NCBI GenBank assembly: GCA_947073545.1
Contig: CAMTMP010000018.1
Span: 1 to 64,000 of the forward strand
DNA length: 64,000 nucleotides
Reading direction: 5' to 3'
From: an uncultured bacterium
Lineage (GTDB): Bacteria > Bacillota > Clostridia > Lachnospirales > Lachnospiraceae
Both the position numbers and the translations under genes were made by a program. Positions 1 through 10,317 of this stretch are shown piece after piece; the stretch's first letter is position 1; each line of letters starts with the position of its first letter. The notes beneath the pieces were generated by a model. That model was not told where the DNA came from. It saw only the letters and a program-made list of their open reading frames with translations, and made no database searches.

Positions 1-144
1 TCGTTCCCGGCATTTTTTGTGCAAAAAATGAAAGCGGAAACGAAGCCATAGGAATAGTTTTCGGACAGTCTGGGGGGTATACTGTCAAGGTATATCTTTA
101 ATCATAGAGGACACCGGAGGAAACAGAGTATGAGGGAGGGAAGC

Positions 145-3100
145 ATGAGGACTATCAATGGAAGACGTATGAGAAAAAGAGCAATGGCCATGCTGCTGGC
201 GTGTGCCATGCTTTTTTCATGCACGGATCTGACGGCGCTGGCGGCGGAGCCGGATGTGAAGACAGAGGTAACGGCGCCCGGCGGGGAATCGGAAGCGGCG
301 GAGCCGGGGAAAGACGATACCACGGATGACAGCGGTGGAGGAATCGGACAACCGGATCAACCGGAGCAGGGAGACGGTGACGAAGAGATTCCGGGCACCG
401 GGGCAGACGGGGAAGGAACGGAAGACCGGCCCGGGACGGAAGATGTCACGGATGAGGATGATACGGGTGCGGCGGACGGAGAGAATGTGACGGACGGGCC
501 GGATGACGATGCGGGTGAAACAGATGAAGGCAGTGTGAACGATGATGCCGATAAGGAAGGGAAAGATGAGTCGGACAAGCCGGACGCCGGTGACGGGGAA
601 GATTCGGAGACCGGACGGGACGAGGAGGAGAGCGTTTCGGACAACAGCGTCTCGGAGAACAGTGTTTCGGAAAACAGTACCGATTCGGAGACAGAGCCGG
701 GATTATCCATGCAGAGAAATATATCCGTGGAAGCATCCGGAGGGCTGGGAAGCCTTCTTCTGGACGAATTACAGCTTGCGGCACAGGAGGAAGCGGATGC
801 GGCCACAGAGGCATATGGGATTTCAGAGATTAAAGTGGAGGGGACAAAGGCGGAAGCATCCGTTCATGCGGCCGGCGACTGCACAATTGTCGTAAGCGTG
901 TATGAGGAGGGGAGCAATAGGCTTGCAGCCTCCGGACATGCGCCTGTCTGGCAGGGAGAAAGCAGTGTCAGCGTGAAAATAGAGACGGACAGTATGCCGG
1001 AATTTTTTGTGGTAAAGGGCTATCTCGTGGATACGGACAGCCTAAGGCCGTTAAGCAAAGAATACGGTTCTTCTATGTACACGGAAACGATGCAGGCGTT
1101 TCTGAAAAAGACGACGGACGATTTTGACGAGAGTCAGACTGTCAATCTGGATGAGGATAAGACAACAAATTTTGTTGTGGTGAACGACGAAGTTGTACTG
1201 ATCAGAGAGAAAGAAGCCGGGGAAAGCAGTGCCAATGAACTGATTTCCTACGACGAAAGTACGAATACATATGCATTTACCAATGTGAACGACAAGATTA
1301 CCGGGCTGCAGGAGGGCGATATTTTTGTCTATCAGTACAATGAGAGCGATATTTTGCCAATAAAAGTCGGTGATATCCGGCTGGAAAATGAAATAAATGC
1401 AGTGATTACGGCAGTCAATGATGAACTGTGTGTGGAGGATATATTTCAGTATGTCAGAATAGACGAAAATCGTGGTACTGCTGACGCGGAGGAGATCGAT
1501 CCGTCAAAATGCGCGAAAGGGGTTACTTATCTGGGGAGAGGGTCGGAGGCAGGGAGGGCGATAGAAGGATCTGTCGATATACAGCCGGATAGGTTCTCAT
1601 GGGATTTAAACTGGCCGGAAGACGGAGAAGAGGAAAGCGAAGAGCATCCTTTTGGCGCGAAGGGGGATGTAATCGCAGCATTAGGGATCGAAGTAAGCGT
1701 GAAATATTACTTTGATCTCCATCCTATTGATACGCATAAGGAAAGCATATGGCATGTAGACATTGGGATTGTCGGGGATGCGAAGCTGGAGGGAACGATC
1801 AAGCTCTGGGGGGAGGGATCGATTCCGATTTTGATGGCTCCTGTTGAAATAAATACAAATCTGTTGACGGTCAAATATATTCCGGAATTGGTGTGGGGAG
1901 TGGAGTTTGAAGGTTCGCTGAAAACGGAGTTTACAATTTCTGCGGGAATAAAGCTGGGAGAAGACGAGGAGGGTACGGGTCCGTATTTCAACGCGGAATG
2001 GAATACACTGGAGCTGAGTGCTGAACTGAACGGTTATATAGGAATTCAGTTCAATCCGGAGCTAAAGGTACTGGGAATCCTCGAGGCGGAGCTTGAAATA
2101 GGGGGCCGTGGCGGGTTGGAAGTATCTTACGGCGCAGGTATATCCTCTACAACGCAGGAAGAGACTACAAGACATGAATGTGAAGGAGCGTGTATATCGG
2201 GAAACGGATACGTCAGCATTCCGTTTGAGGGCGGACTGAAGATATTGAAATTGAGAGAGGTTAATTTGAATGAGCAGTTTGAACTTTCGGGTGAACTGTT
2301 AAAAGTGTCATTTGGAAATTTTTATTATTCGTTCAAAAATAGACAATTTGGCTGGGGCGAATGCCCGTTTAAAGAATATAAGACACTGGTTATGGTCAGG
2401 ACGCTGTCGGATGAGCTTGTATCCGGCGCGAAGGTTACCATCGAGGGAGCTGATGTTGAGGAAAAAACGAACGAGCAGGGAGTAGCCCTGATCTGGCTGC
2501 CAGGAGGGAGCCAGATGATATATGCTGCATACGAAGGGAAGAACGGTTCCAAACGTATCAATATAGACGGCATCAAGAGCGTAGAAGTGATTCTCGGGAT
2601 GTATGCGGGACTGGGGAAGGATACGGTGACCCAGATATGTCTGGGGCATTTTGACAGAAGTGCGGCGGTTACGAGTGACGGAAGTCTTTATACGTGGGGA
2701 AGCAATGCGCTGGGAAGTCTGGGAACCGGCGGAACCGATGATAAGAGCATTCCCACGAAAGTGATGGATCAAGCAAAAACGGTGCTGTATGGTTCGGAGA
2801 GCGGCGCGCGGACCAGCGCTGCAATCACCGAAAAAGGGGAATTGTATACATGGGGGGAGAACCATCGTAACGCATTGGGCAACGGCACAACAGATAATCG
2901 TTACACACCGGGAAAGATCTTGGACAACGTGAAATCGGTCTGCCTCGGATATTATAACGGTGCGGCAGTGACAAAAGACGGACAGCTGTATATGTGGGGA
3001 GCGAATGGTAGTGGTCAGCTTGGAACCGGAACGACTGTGGACCAGCCGACACCGATGAGGATACTGGCGGATGAGAATGTAAGGGAAGTCGGTCTGGGTA

Positions 3101-6100
3101 CCGATATGACTTTCGGATACAGCGCGGCGGTCACGACAGATGGAAAATTATATATGTGGGGCTATAATGGCCACGGCGAGCTTGGCAATGGCGATACATA
3201 TGGGAAGAGAGAGCCGGTCAGAATCCTTGAAAACGAGAAAATAAAAAAAGTCTGCCTGTCGCAAAGGAATGGATACAGCGCGGCGGTGACCGAAAGCGGA
3301 CAGTTGTATCTGTGGGGCGCTAATTTCTACGGTCAGCTCGGGAACGCTACGACGGCATACCAGACGGAACCGGTCAGAGTGCTGGAAGGGATTAAGGTGA
3401 AGGAAATTGAACTCAGCAGAGGATCAAACGCCGGTGGCCAAAGCGCAGCGATCGCGGAGGACGGCAGCCTGTATCTGTGGGGGAGAAATACATATGGTCA
3501 GCTCGGAACCGGTGATACCGATAATCGCACGGTGCCGTTCCGGCTGGAACAGCTTGGGAAAGTGAAGGCTGTCCGGCTGGGAGAGGATAACACGGCAGCT
3601 ATTACGGAAGGCGGAGAGCTGTATATGTGGGGGCGCAATAGAGCCGGTAAGCTTGGTGATGGAACGACAACGGACAGGCAGGAACCTGTCAAGATATTGG
3701 ACGATGTGGTGTCGGTCGAGGTGCAGGACGCTTATACCGCAGCGGTTACCGTGGACGGCAGCCTGTGGATGTGGGGACTTAATAATAATGGACAGCTTGG
3801 AACTGGCGAAGAGTCATTTACGCCTGTCACAAGCCCGGTCAGAGTCACATTCTCTGCGGACACAGGAGCGGCCGCGCAGCGTATTTTGGAAGGGTATGCG
3901 GCTGATGGGGAAGGCGTTTTATCACCCGCAGGAGAAACATACCTTTATGATGAGGAAGCTTTGGAATCCAAAGAGGCGGCATACGTCTATGTGACGATGC
4001 GGACTGCGTCCTACCCGGAGAATAGCCCGGCGATTACTGCGGACGCGGACAATCCAGCGAAGCAGACGGCTGATTTCTCGGGGCTGAAGCCAAAGGAAAC
4101 CTATAACGTATATGTCATGAAGGACAGGGATGCCATACAGCGTTTTTCCAATGGTAATCTGCTGTATATCATGCAGGCGGTTTCGGGAGAGGACGGAAGT
4201 CTAAGTGTGACGTATGAGATGCGGGAAGCCTGTGCGCAGCCGGATGTATTCTGTGTGGGGATGACCCGGACAGACTTGTCGGCGGCGGAAATAAGCGTGC
4301 CGGACATCATCTATGACGGGGAAGCGCATGTGGCCGAAGCGCATGTGGTCTGCAACGGCAGGACACTCATCGCCGGGAGCGATTTCGAGCTTTGCGGGGA
4401 TGTGCTTGTCTCGGAAATCGGGGAATACAAAGTTCTGGTCAGGGGAACCGGCACTTACTGCGGTGAAAGGGAAGTGACTTTCCGGGTAAAGAATGACGAC
4501 GGCGGCGACCCGGATCAGCCCGACCCGCCGGATCCGGTATACGGCGATGTCCTTCCGGAGGATGTCCCGGCGGATGGCAAAATCCCGGAAGGGCTCTGGA
4601 TTGCGGGCGTTGCCGGGACGGGTTATGACTATACCGGCAAAGCAGTAAAACCGGAGGTGCGCGTTTACGACCATATGACACGGCTGAAAGAAAAGACGGA
4701 CTATACCATCGCATATAAGAACAATACGAAAGCATATGAGACGGTGTACGGGGAGCCGGGATTTGAGGAGAAGAAGGCGCCCACGATCACGGTGACGGGC
4801 AAAGGGAATTATACCGGTAAAGAGATACAGACATTCCGGATCCTGCGTCTGGATATCGGTGCGGGACAGGGGGCTGACGGGACGCCGACGGAGGATACCC
4901 CGTTTGCGGCGGACAATATGACCATTGCCTACAAAAAGGCAGCCCAGAAGCCGGTTCCTGTGCTCCTTTGGAATGACAGGAAATTGAAGAACAAGACCGA
5001 ATATACAGTTGCCTATTTTGACAGTACGGGCGAGAAGAGGCTGGATTCGGTGAAGGAAGAGGGAAACTATATCATCGAGCTTGCGGGGCAGGGCAATTTT
5101 ACAGGTACCAGAAGAATTGGCCTGACCGTCACGGGAAAGCTGAAGCTGATGGGGAAAATGGCCGTGTCGAAAATCCCGAACGCGGTCTATACCGGAAGCG
5201 CCATTGAGCCTGCGGTTACAGTGCGGGACGGGAAAGCACAGTTAAAAGCCGGTGAGCATTACACGGTAGCCTACAGTCACAATACACAGATCGGTACGGC
5301 TTATGCCATTATCACGGGCAAGCCGGAGGCCGGATACAGCGGCACGAAGCGGGTCGGCTTTAAGATCACGGGGACTGCTATAAATAAGGCTGTTGTGACA
5401 GGACTGTCGGGCAGGAGCTTCGTATATGGAGGCATAAACCATGAGCCGGAACTGGCCCTGCGTATTAAGATTGACGGGAAGGATGAGGGGCTTGAGAAGG
5501 GAACGCACTATACGGTATCCTGGCAGAAAAACCGGGATGCGGGAACTGCAACGGTGGTCTTTACGGGAAAAGGCCGTTATACAGGTACTTTGAAGAAGAC
5601 CTTTAAGATCCGGCCGTACAATATCGCGGGGGATGAAAAAGGCCGGATTCACGCGGCGCCGGAAAATGAAGCGGTTCCCTATGCCAAGGGCGGCGCAAAA
5701 CAGGGAGCGGTCGTCACATTCACAAGAGATGACGGCACCACATTGACGCTGGAGGAAGGGAAAGACTATACACTGTCCTACCGGAACATCAACGCGCTGA
5801 GTGACGGAAGCGGCGGGAAGCAGCCGACGATCACGGTTAAGGGAAAGGGAAATTTTGCCGGTACATACAGCCAAAAGCTGACTTATCGGATCGCCACACA
5901 GGATGTGGGCATGTTGACGCTTATGGCGGCTGATAAGACGTATCAGAACAAGAAAAACAATTATGCCACAAAGGTGACAGTCACAGACTTGGACGGTAAG
6001 TCTCTGCGGGCCGGAACGGATTATGAAAAAACGTTTGTGTACACCTATAAAAACGAGACTACTGTGAAAACAGGGACAGCCGCGGACAGCGGTACAGCGG

Positions 6101-6498
6101 TGCGCGCGGCAGGAGAAACGGTAGGCAAAAATGATGTGATTCCGGCGGGAACGGTCCTTCAGGTGAAAGTGACGGCCAAGGATGGCGGTAACTATACGGG
6201 AATATTGACGGGTGAATACCGCATTGCGCAGGCATCCATCTCATCCGCGTCCGTGTCTGCTTCGAAACAGATCTATACGGGACAGGAGATCAAGCCGGAT
6301 AAGAGCCAGTTTACCGTTAAAATCAAGGGAAAACAGGTGCCGGAGGATCAGTGGGAAATCGTGCCGGACAGTTACAGGAACAACGTCAGGAAGGGAACGG
6401 CCAGTGTGATGATTCGTGGCTTGGACAATTACGGCGGCACCAAAACGGTTAAGTTTACCATCAGGGCGAAAGGATTCTTCTGGTGGTGGAGGAAGTGA
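145..6498 (+). CDS. Giant secreted RCC1-repeat surface protein with acidic N-terminal region and C-terminal YTG/GxGNYTG-type repeats
   Basis: Signal peptide-like N-terminus (MRKRAMAMLLACAMLFSCTDLTALAA); at least seven 'LYxWGxNxxGQLGxG' RCC1-like repeats (about 2620-3850); C-terminal repeats with 'GKGNYTG', 'GKGRYTG', 'GLDNYGG'. Alternative start at 130. Confidence 0.85.
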   Translation: MRTINGRRMRKRAMAMLLACAMLFSCTDLTALAAEPDVKTEVTAPGGESEAAEPGKDDTTDDSGGGIGQPDQPEQGDGDEEIPGTGADGEGTEDRPGTEDVTDEDDTGAADGENVTDGPDDDAGETDEGSVNDDADKEGKDESDKPDAGDGEDSETGRDEEESVSDNSVSENSVSENSTDSETEPGLSMQRNISVEASGGLGSLLLDELQLAAQEEADAATEAYGISEIKVEGTKAEASVHAAGDCTIVVSVYEEGSNRLAASGHAPVWQGESSVSVKIETDSMPEFFVVKGYLVDTDSLRPLSKEYGSSMYTETMQAFLKKTTDDFDESQTVNLDEDKTTNFVVVNDEVVLIREKEAGESSANELISYDESTNTYAFTNVNDKITGLQEGDIFVYQYNESDILPIKVGDIRLENEINAVITAVNDELCVEDIFQYVRIDENRGTADAEEIDPSKCAKGVTYLGRGSEAGRAIEGSVDIQPDRFSWDLNWPEDGEEESEEHPFGAKGDVIAALGIEVSVKYYFDLHPIDTHKESIWHVDIGIVGDAKLEGTIKLWGEGSIPILMAPVEINTNLLTVKYIPELVWGVEFEGSLKTEFTISAGIKLGEDEEGTGPYFNAEWNTLELSAELNGYIGIQFNPELKVLGILEAELEIGGRGGLEVSYGAGISSTTQEETTRHECEGACISGNGYVSIPFEGGLKILKLREVNLNEQFELSGELLKVSFGNFYYSFKNRQFGWGECPFKEYKTLVMVRTLSDELVSGAKVTIEGADVEEKTNEQGVALIWLPGGSQMIYAAYEGKNGSKRINIDGIKSVEVILGMYAGLGKDTVTQICLGHFDRSAAVTSDGSLYTWGSNALGSLGTGGTDDKSIPTKVMDQAKTVLYGSESGARTSAAITEKGELYTWGENHRNALGNGTTDNRYTPGKILDNVKSVCLGYYNGAAVTKDGQLYMWGANGSGQLGTGTTVDQPTPMRILADENVREVGLGTDMTFGYSAAVTTDGKLYMWGYNGHGELGNGDTYGKREPVRILENEKIKKVCLSQRNGYSAAVTESGQLYLWGANFYGQLGNATTAYQTEPVRVLEGIKVKEIELSRGSNAGGQSAAIAEDGSLYLWGRNTYGQLGTGDTDNRTVPFRLEQLGKVKAVRLGEDNTAAITEGGELYMWGRNRAGKLGDGTTTDRQEPVKILDDVVSVEVQDAYTAAVTVDGSLWMWGLNNNGQLGTGEESFTPVTSPVRVTFSADTGAAAQRILEGYAADGEGVLSPAGETYLYDEEALESKEAAYVYVTMRTASYPENSPAITADADNPAKQTADFSGLKPKETYNVYVMKDRDAIQRFSNGNLLYIMQAVSGEDGSLSVTYEMREACAQPDVFCVGMTRTDLSAAEISVPDIIYDGEAHVAEAHVVCNGRTLIAGSDFELCGDVLVSEIGEYKVLVRGTGTYCGEREVTFRVKNDDGGDPDQPDPPDPVYGDVLPEDVPADGKIPEGLWIAGVAGTGYDYTGKAVKPEVRVYDHMTRLKEKTDYTIAYKNNTKAYETVYGEPGFEEKKAPTITVTGKGNYTGKEIQTFRILRLDIGAGQGADGTPTEDTPFAADNMTIAYKKAAQKPVPVLLWNDRKLKNKTEYTVAYFDSTGEKRLDSVKEEGNYIIELAGQGNFTGTRRIGLTVTGKLKLMGKMAVSKIPNAVYTGSAIEPAVTVRDGKAQLKAGEHYTVAYSHNTQIGTAYAIITGKPEAGYSGTKRVGFKITGTAINKAVVTGLSGRSFVYGGINHEPELALRIKIDGKDEGLEKGTHYTVSWQKNRDAGTATVVFTGKGRYTGTLKKTFKIRPYNIAGDEKGRIHAAPENEAVPYAKGGAKQGAVVTFTRDDGTTLTLEEGKDYTLSYRNINALSDGSGGKQPTITVKGKGNFAGTYSQKLTYRIATQDVGMLTLMAADKTYQNKKNNYATKVTVTDLDGKSLRAGTDYEKTFVYTYKNETTVKTGTAADSGTAVRAAGETVGKNDVIPAGTVLQVKVTAKDGGNYTGILTGEYRIAQASISSASVSASKQIYTGQEIKPDKSQFTVKIKGKQVPEDQWEIVPDSYRNNVRKGTASVMIRGLDNYGGTKTVKFTIRAKGFFWWWRK

Positions 6499-6654
6499 GA
6501 ACGATGCGGAATTTGACAGAGCCGTGAATGGTAACCTGAGAAGAAATCCGGCTTGACGACGCGGAGGCTTTCTACTATAATCATATCTGTCACGGAAAAC
6601 AAATGTATATTTTCTCAAATGCTATCACAGAATGAAGATATGGAGGAAAATAAA

Positions 6655-6846
6655 ATGGCAGATATTACAAAGAACACGACAATAGGAGAGGCGCTCAGAA
6701 TCAATCCTGATATTGCGCCTGTGCTTATGGAGATCGGTATGCACTGTCTCGGCTGTCCTTCCGCACAGGGTGAAACCTTAGAGGAAGCGGCTATGGTGCA
6801 CGGCATCGACGCGGACGACCTGATGGCGAAGATTGCGGCGGTTTAA
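6655..6846 (+). CDS. DUF1858-like (hybrid-cluster-protein-associated redox disulfide) small protein
   Basis: [52 protein letters not shown]; typical CxxC-containing DUF1858 pattern; RBS 'ggagg' upstream. Confidence 0.8.
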   Translation: MADITKNTTIGEALRINPDIAPVLMEIGMHCLGCPSAQGETLEEAAMVHGIDADDLMAKIAAV

Positions 6847-6902
6847 ATCTGACTGATAATGATTGGCGTGACAGGGTTCAGGCCAACGGATTTACAACAA
6901 AA

Positions 6903-6952
6903 GAAATCCCGCACCGGTTCCGAAAACTCGGATGACGGTGCGGGATTTTAAT
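6903..6952. terminator. Intrinsic terminator hairpin
   Basis: aaatcccgcaccg ... cggtgcgggatttt inverted repeat followed by T-rich tract. Confidence 0.75.
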
Positions 6953-6977
6953 TTGCGCAGGTAGGTTGATCACTTTA

Positions 6978-7742
6978 TTAAATACGGGCCAGCGTCTCCA
7001 CGGCGCTGTCCTTAATCAACGGTTCGAAATGCTCCTCCAGATATGCCTTGGCGGAGTTCGCTGTCTTTTCAGGTCTGCCGTACTCTGAGATCAGACTGCA
7101 GATGCGGTTGAAATCACCGGTGTCCAGCTCCTCGGGAGCAACCAGTAGAAGATAATTGCCTCCGGCAGCATCTTTGTACAAGGTATTGGAGCTTCGGCAG
7201 GTGCCAATTACGCGGGCCAGTCTGCTCACTTCACGCAGAGAACGGAAGGAGAAGAGACGGCTGGCCATTTTTTCATGACCGGAAAGGGCTGGCTGCGTGC
7301 TTCCTTTGGAGGTGGGTTTCGGGGATGGAGCAGATTCTTCCGCACCGTTCATCCGGCGAAGGAGATTGAGAACCTCGTCCGCACTGTCGGCAAAAGCTTC
7401 CATCAGCGCCTCGTTATCCTCGGCCTCTTCTGTTTCATATTCATCGTCATGGACGGAGGGTGCAAACTTGGCGAAACGGGTATCGAGCTCTTCGGGATCT
7501 TCCACTTTGGTGACGATCAGCACAATACATTCGGCATTTAAGGGAATCGCTTCGATCATGAGAGGAATATCCTCGGCCTCAAAACCGCATTCATATGCCG
7601 CCTGCTGCATGAGGTCGCGGAAAAGGCTCTTTGCTTTTTCTGTGCCGTAGGCCAGTTCGCTGATCTTTAATTCTCTGTTCAGCAGATCTTCTCTTGTGAG
7701 GGTGCAGCGGATTTGCTGCTCGTTCACTTTTTCTATTTTCAT
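6978..7742 (-). CDS. mecA: Adaptor protein MecA
   Basis: MKIEKVNEQQIRCTLTREDLLNRELKISELAYGTEKAKSLFRDLM: characteristic MecA N-terminus and acidic linker. Confidence 0.9.
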   Translation of the reverse strand: MKIEKVNEQQIRCTLTREDLLNRELKISELAYGTEKAKSLFRDLMQQAAYECGFEAEDIPLMIEAIPLNAECIVLIVTKVEDPEELDTRFAKFAPSVHDDEYETEEAEDNEALMEAFADSADEVLNLLRRMNGAEESAPSPKPTSKGSTQPALSGHEKMASRLFSFRSLREVSRLARVIGTCRSSNTLYKDAAGGNYLLLVAPEELDTGDFNRICSLISEYGRPEKTANSAKAYLEEHFEPLIKDSAVETLARI

Positions 7743-7898
7743 GTCGTTGTTCTCTTCCTTCTATTTTATAATAATGGCATAATCGCCGGGGAAGGTTCCC
7801 CACATATCTTAAGTTAAGTGTATCTTAATCCCAGAGGTCGGTTTTAGTCAATAGTGCGCGATAAGTGTTTAAAAAATTTTAATAATTTTAGAAAATGC

Positions 7899-7928
7899 TT
7901 GCAATTCCTGTCAGATTATGGCTATAAT
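7899..7928 (+). promoter_or_regulatory. Sigma-A-like promoter upstream of candidate ncRNA
   Basis: TTGCAA (7899-7904), 18 bp spacer, TATAAT (7923-7928). Confidence 0.6.
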
Positions 7929-7934
7929 CTAACT

Positions 7935-8060
7935 ACAAGGTGTCTCTGGCAGTCCGCAAGGAAAGGAGGCATGCGTAATTTAAATAATAACATCTGTGTC
8001 TTGGCCGGTATCTTTTGGCAAAGACAGTCTTATGGGCAACGTGCCTTGTCAGAGACCATA
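7935..8060 (+). ncRNA. Candidate structured RNA (unassigned)
   Basis: Nested helices: GTCTCTGGCA(7942-7951)/TGTCAGAGAC(8047-8056), GGCATG(7968-7973)/CGTGCC(8040-8045), TGTCTTgGCC/GGCaAAGACA(7997-8026), plus TCC-GCAA-GGA mini-hairpin; strong promoter just upstream; no good ORF. Confidence 0.45.
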
Positions 8061-8148
8061 TCTTATTCCCATCTAAGCGCCGGGTTGATTCTATAAGAAT
8101 TTCCTTTGGTACACAAAATATAATTCACAAGGAATGAGTAGGTTATAC

Positions 8149-8354
8149 AGTTATTTTTCAAATTCATCTGCATGTCAGAGTCATCTTCAGAACTATTTCC
8201 GCCCTCCTATATCATATGCCGTTAGTATATCACGGTTGAGCTATTTTATAGTTTTTTTGTTAATCCTTTTGGGAGACGGCACAGGAGGGCCTGTTATTGT
8301 GTTGGTTTTGGGAGGCTTCCCGCTATGTGACGCTGTCATTGCCTGAAAAAAACT
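8149..8354 (+). ncRNA. ssrS: Candidate 6S-like RNA (rod with central bubble)
   Basis: About 200 nt rod: GCATGTCAGAGTCA(8170-8183)/TGACGCTGTCATTGC(8328-8342); central bubble with GGGA-GGCT-TCCC hairpin on the 3' side (8310-8321); apical GCCCTCCT(8201-8208)/AGGAGGGC(8283-8290) and TGCCGT(8217-8222)/ACGGCA(8276-8281). Confidence 0.45.
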
Positions 8355-8463
8355 AATGACTGAAAGGGAATAGTTTGTTATAATCGTAGTGGACGCGGCG
8401 GGCAGGAGAGGGAAAACTTCCCTGCCCGTTCCTACTACAGACGTTCAAAAAGGAGCTGGACAA

Positions 8464-10167
8464 ATGAAAAAAATAATTCCGGTGATAATTGCAGTCATCC
8501 TTATTTTATTGATCGGTGCGGTTGGATTTGGAGCAAAACTGCTGGAAAAATATTCGTATTCAAAAGAAAGAGCGGATCTGACAGAGTATTTCGGCGCTGC
8601 GGGGGAGAATGACGTACCCATTATTTTGCAGGATGAGCAGATAGAAGAGCATGCGAAACTTTTTGACGGCATGTGCTATTTTGATATAGCTACGGTGCAT
8701 AAATATTTTAACGACAGGTTTTACGAGGACAAGTCGGAGAACAGCCTTCTATACACGACGCCGGATATGGTCTATGCGAACGTGATCGGAACGGGGACGA
8801 TTACCGGTTATGACGCGGACTTTGTCGAGAGCGGTGAAAGCTGCGACTACACTGTTTCACGTTATGAAGGGGAGACGCTCTATATCGCGGCGGACTATGT
8901 AAAAAAATACGCTAATTTTTCCTATGAGCTTTTCACGGAGCCGAATCATATGCAGGTGTATACCGAATGGAACAGGCGTCAGACCGCGGCCGTAAAGAAA
9001 GACACGCAAGTGCGCTATCAGGGCGGTATCAAGAGCGAAATTCTGACGGATGTATCGGCGGGAGATCAGGTGATCGTACTGGAGGAAATGGAAACATGGA
9101 CGAAGGTGAAGACACAGGACGCCTTTATCGGTTATGTGGAAAACAAAAAGCTGGGCGAAAAGACGGAGGAGGAGCCGGTTCCAGTGACGGACTATGTGGA
9201 ACCTGAGTATAAGGCGAATACGCGTGATTATAAGATCAATCTTGGCTGGCATGTGATAGGAGGCGTGGACGGCAATAGTACGCTGGAGGCGGCTGTCTCG
9301 CAGACGAAAGGACTAAACGTGATTTCCCCGACATGGTTTACTCTGACGGGAAACGAGGGAGAGTTCAGCAGCTTTGCCACCACTTCTTATGTGGAAAAGG
9401 CGCATGAAATGGGGCTGGAAGTCTGGGCGCTTGTGGGCAATGTGGACAGTGTGGATGTGGACATGTACACGGTTCTTGGGAAAACATCCAACAGGCGGCG
9501 GTTGATTTTACAGCTTTTGGCGGCGGTTAGGGAATATAATTTGGACGGCCTCAACATTGACTTTGAAAATATCAGTCTGGACGCGGGGGAACCTTTTGTC
9601 CAGTTTATCAGGGAGTTATCCATCCCCTGTAGAAAATACGGCATTGTGCTCTCAGTGGACAACTATGTGCCCATGAACCACACGGATCATTACGACCGTG
9701 CAGAGCAGGGTGTGGTGGCGGATTATGTCATTATCATGGGATATGACGAGCATTATAACGGCAGCGACGAGGCAGGGAGCGTTGCATCCATCGGCTTCGT
9801 GGAGAAAGGCATTGAAAATACAGTGGCGGATGTGCCGAAGGAGAAAGTGATCAACGCACTTCCGTTTTATACCAGAATCTGGGAAACCGGAACGGACGGA
9901 GTAAGCAGTCAGGCGGTGGGCATGGAAATGGCGCGGACCTATGTGGAGGATCACGGAATAGCTGTACGCTGGGACGAGCAGACCTGCCAGAATTACGGGG
10001 AATTTCAGGATGGAGACAGACTGTGTCAGGTGTGGCTGGAAGACGCGGAGTCCATCAGAGTAAAACTGAACATTATGGAAAAGTACGAGATTGCGGGCGT
10101 GGCGTCATGGCGTCTTGGCTTTGAGACGGCGGACATCTGGGATGTGATCGGGGAATATATGAACTAA
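8464..10167 (+). CDS. Glycoside hydrolase family 18 protein with SH3-like domain (SleL/YaaH-like)
   Basis: N-terminal TM; SH3-like 'DVSAGDQVIVLEEMETWTKVKTQDAFIGYV'; GH18 'YNLDGLNIDFENIS' and 'ADYVIIMGYDEH'. Confidence 0.85.
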   Translation: MKKIIPVIIAVILILLIGAVGFGAKLLEKYSYSKERADLTEYFGAAGENDVPIILQDEQIEEHAKLFDGMCYFDIATVHKYFNDRFYEDKSENSLLYTTPDMVYANVIGTGTITGYDADFVESGESCDYTVSRYEGETLYIAADYVKKYANFSYELFTEPNHMQVYTEWNRRQTAAVKKDTQVRYQGGIKSEILTDVSAGDQVIVLEEMETWTKVKTQDAFIGYVENKKLGEKTEEEPVPVTDYVEPEYKANTRDYKINLGWHVIGGVDGNSTLEAAVSQTKGLNVISPTWFTLTGNEGEFSSFATTSYVEKAHEMGLEVWALVGNVDSVDVDMYTVLGKTSNRRRLILQLLAAVREYNLDGLNIDFENISLDAGEPFVQFIRELSIPCRKYGIVLSVDNYVPMNHTDHYDRAEQGVVADYVIIMGYDEHYNGSDEAGSVASIGFVEKGIENTVADVPKEKVINALPFYTRIWETGTDGVSSQAVGMEMARTYVEDHGIAVRWDEQTCQNYGEFQDGDRLCQVWLEDAESIRVKLNIMEKYEIAGVASWRLGFETADIWDVIGEYMN

Positions 10168-10317
10168 CCGCAATGTGACAGCGTAGTGAAAATCCTGTAC
10201 GGAAGGGGTATCTTCCGGCCATTCTCTTCATATACATGCACTAAGATGCATATAGGCAGAGCCAAATCAGCAGATTGCCAAACAGTGGGCGAAGGCGGAT
10301 TTTGGCCTGGGTGAAAA

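Noticed and set aside
630-690. NSVSENSVSENS short tandem repeat as phase-variable or CRISPR-like
   Set aside because: Units are 15 nt (in frame) and degenerate, so slippage would not shift the frame; no spacer structure.
7854-8096. 80-aa plus-strand ORF
   Set aside because: It overlaps a promoter and the structured RNA candidate; no RBS for the first ATG and no recognisable protein features.
8134-8346. 70-aa plus-strand ORF
   Set aside because: Coincides with the 6S-like RNA fold; hydrophobic stretch is likely incidental.
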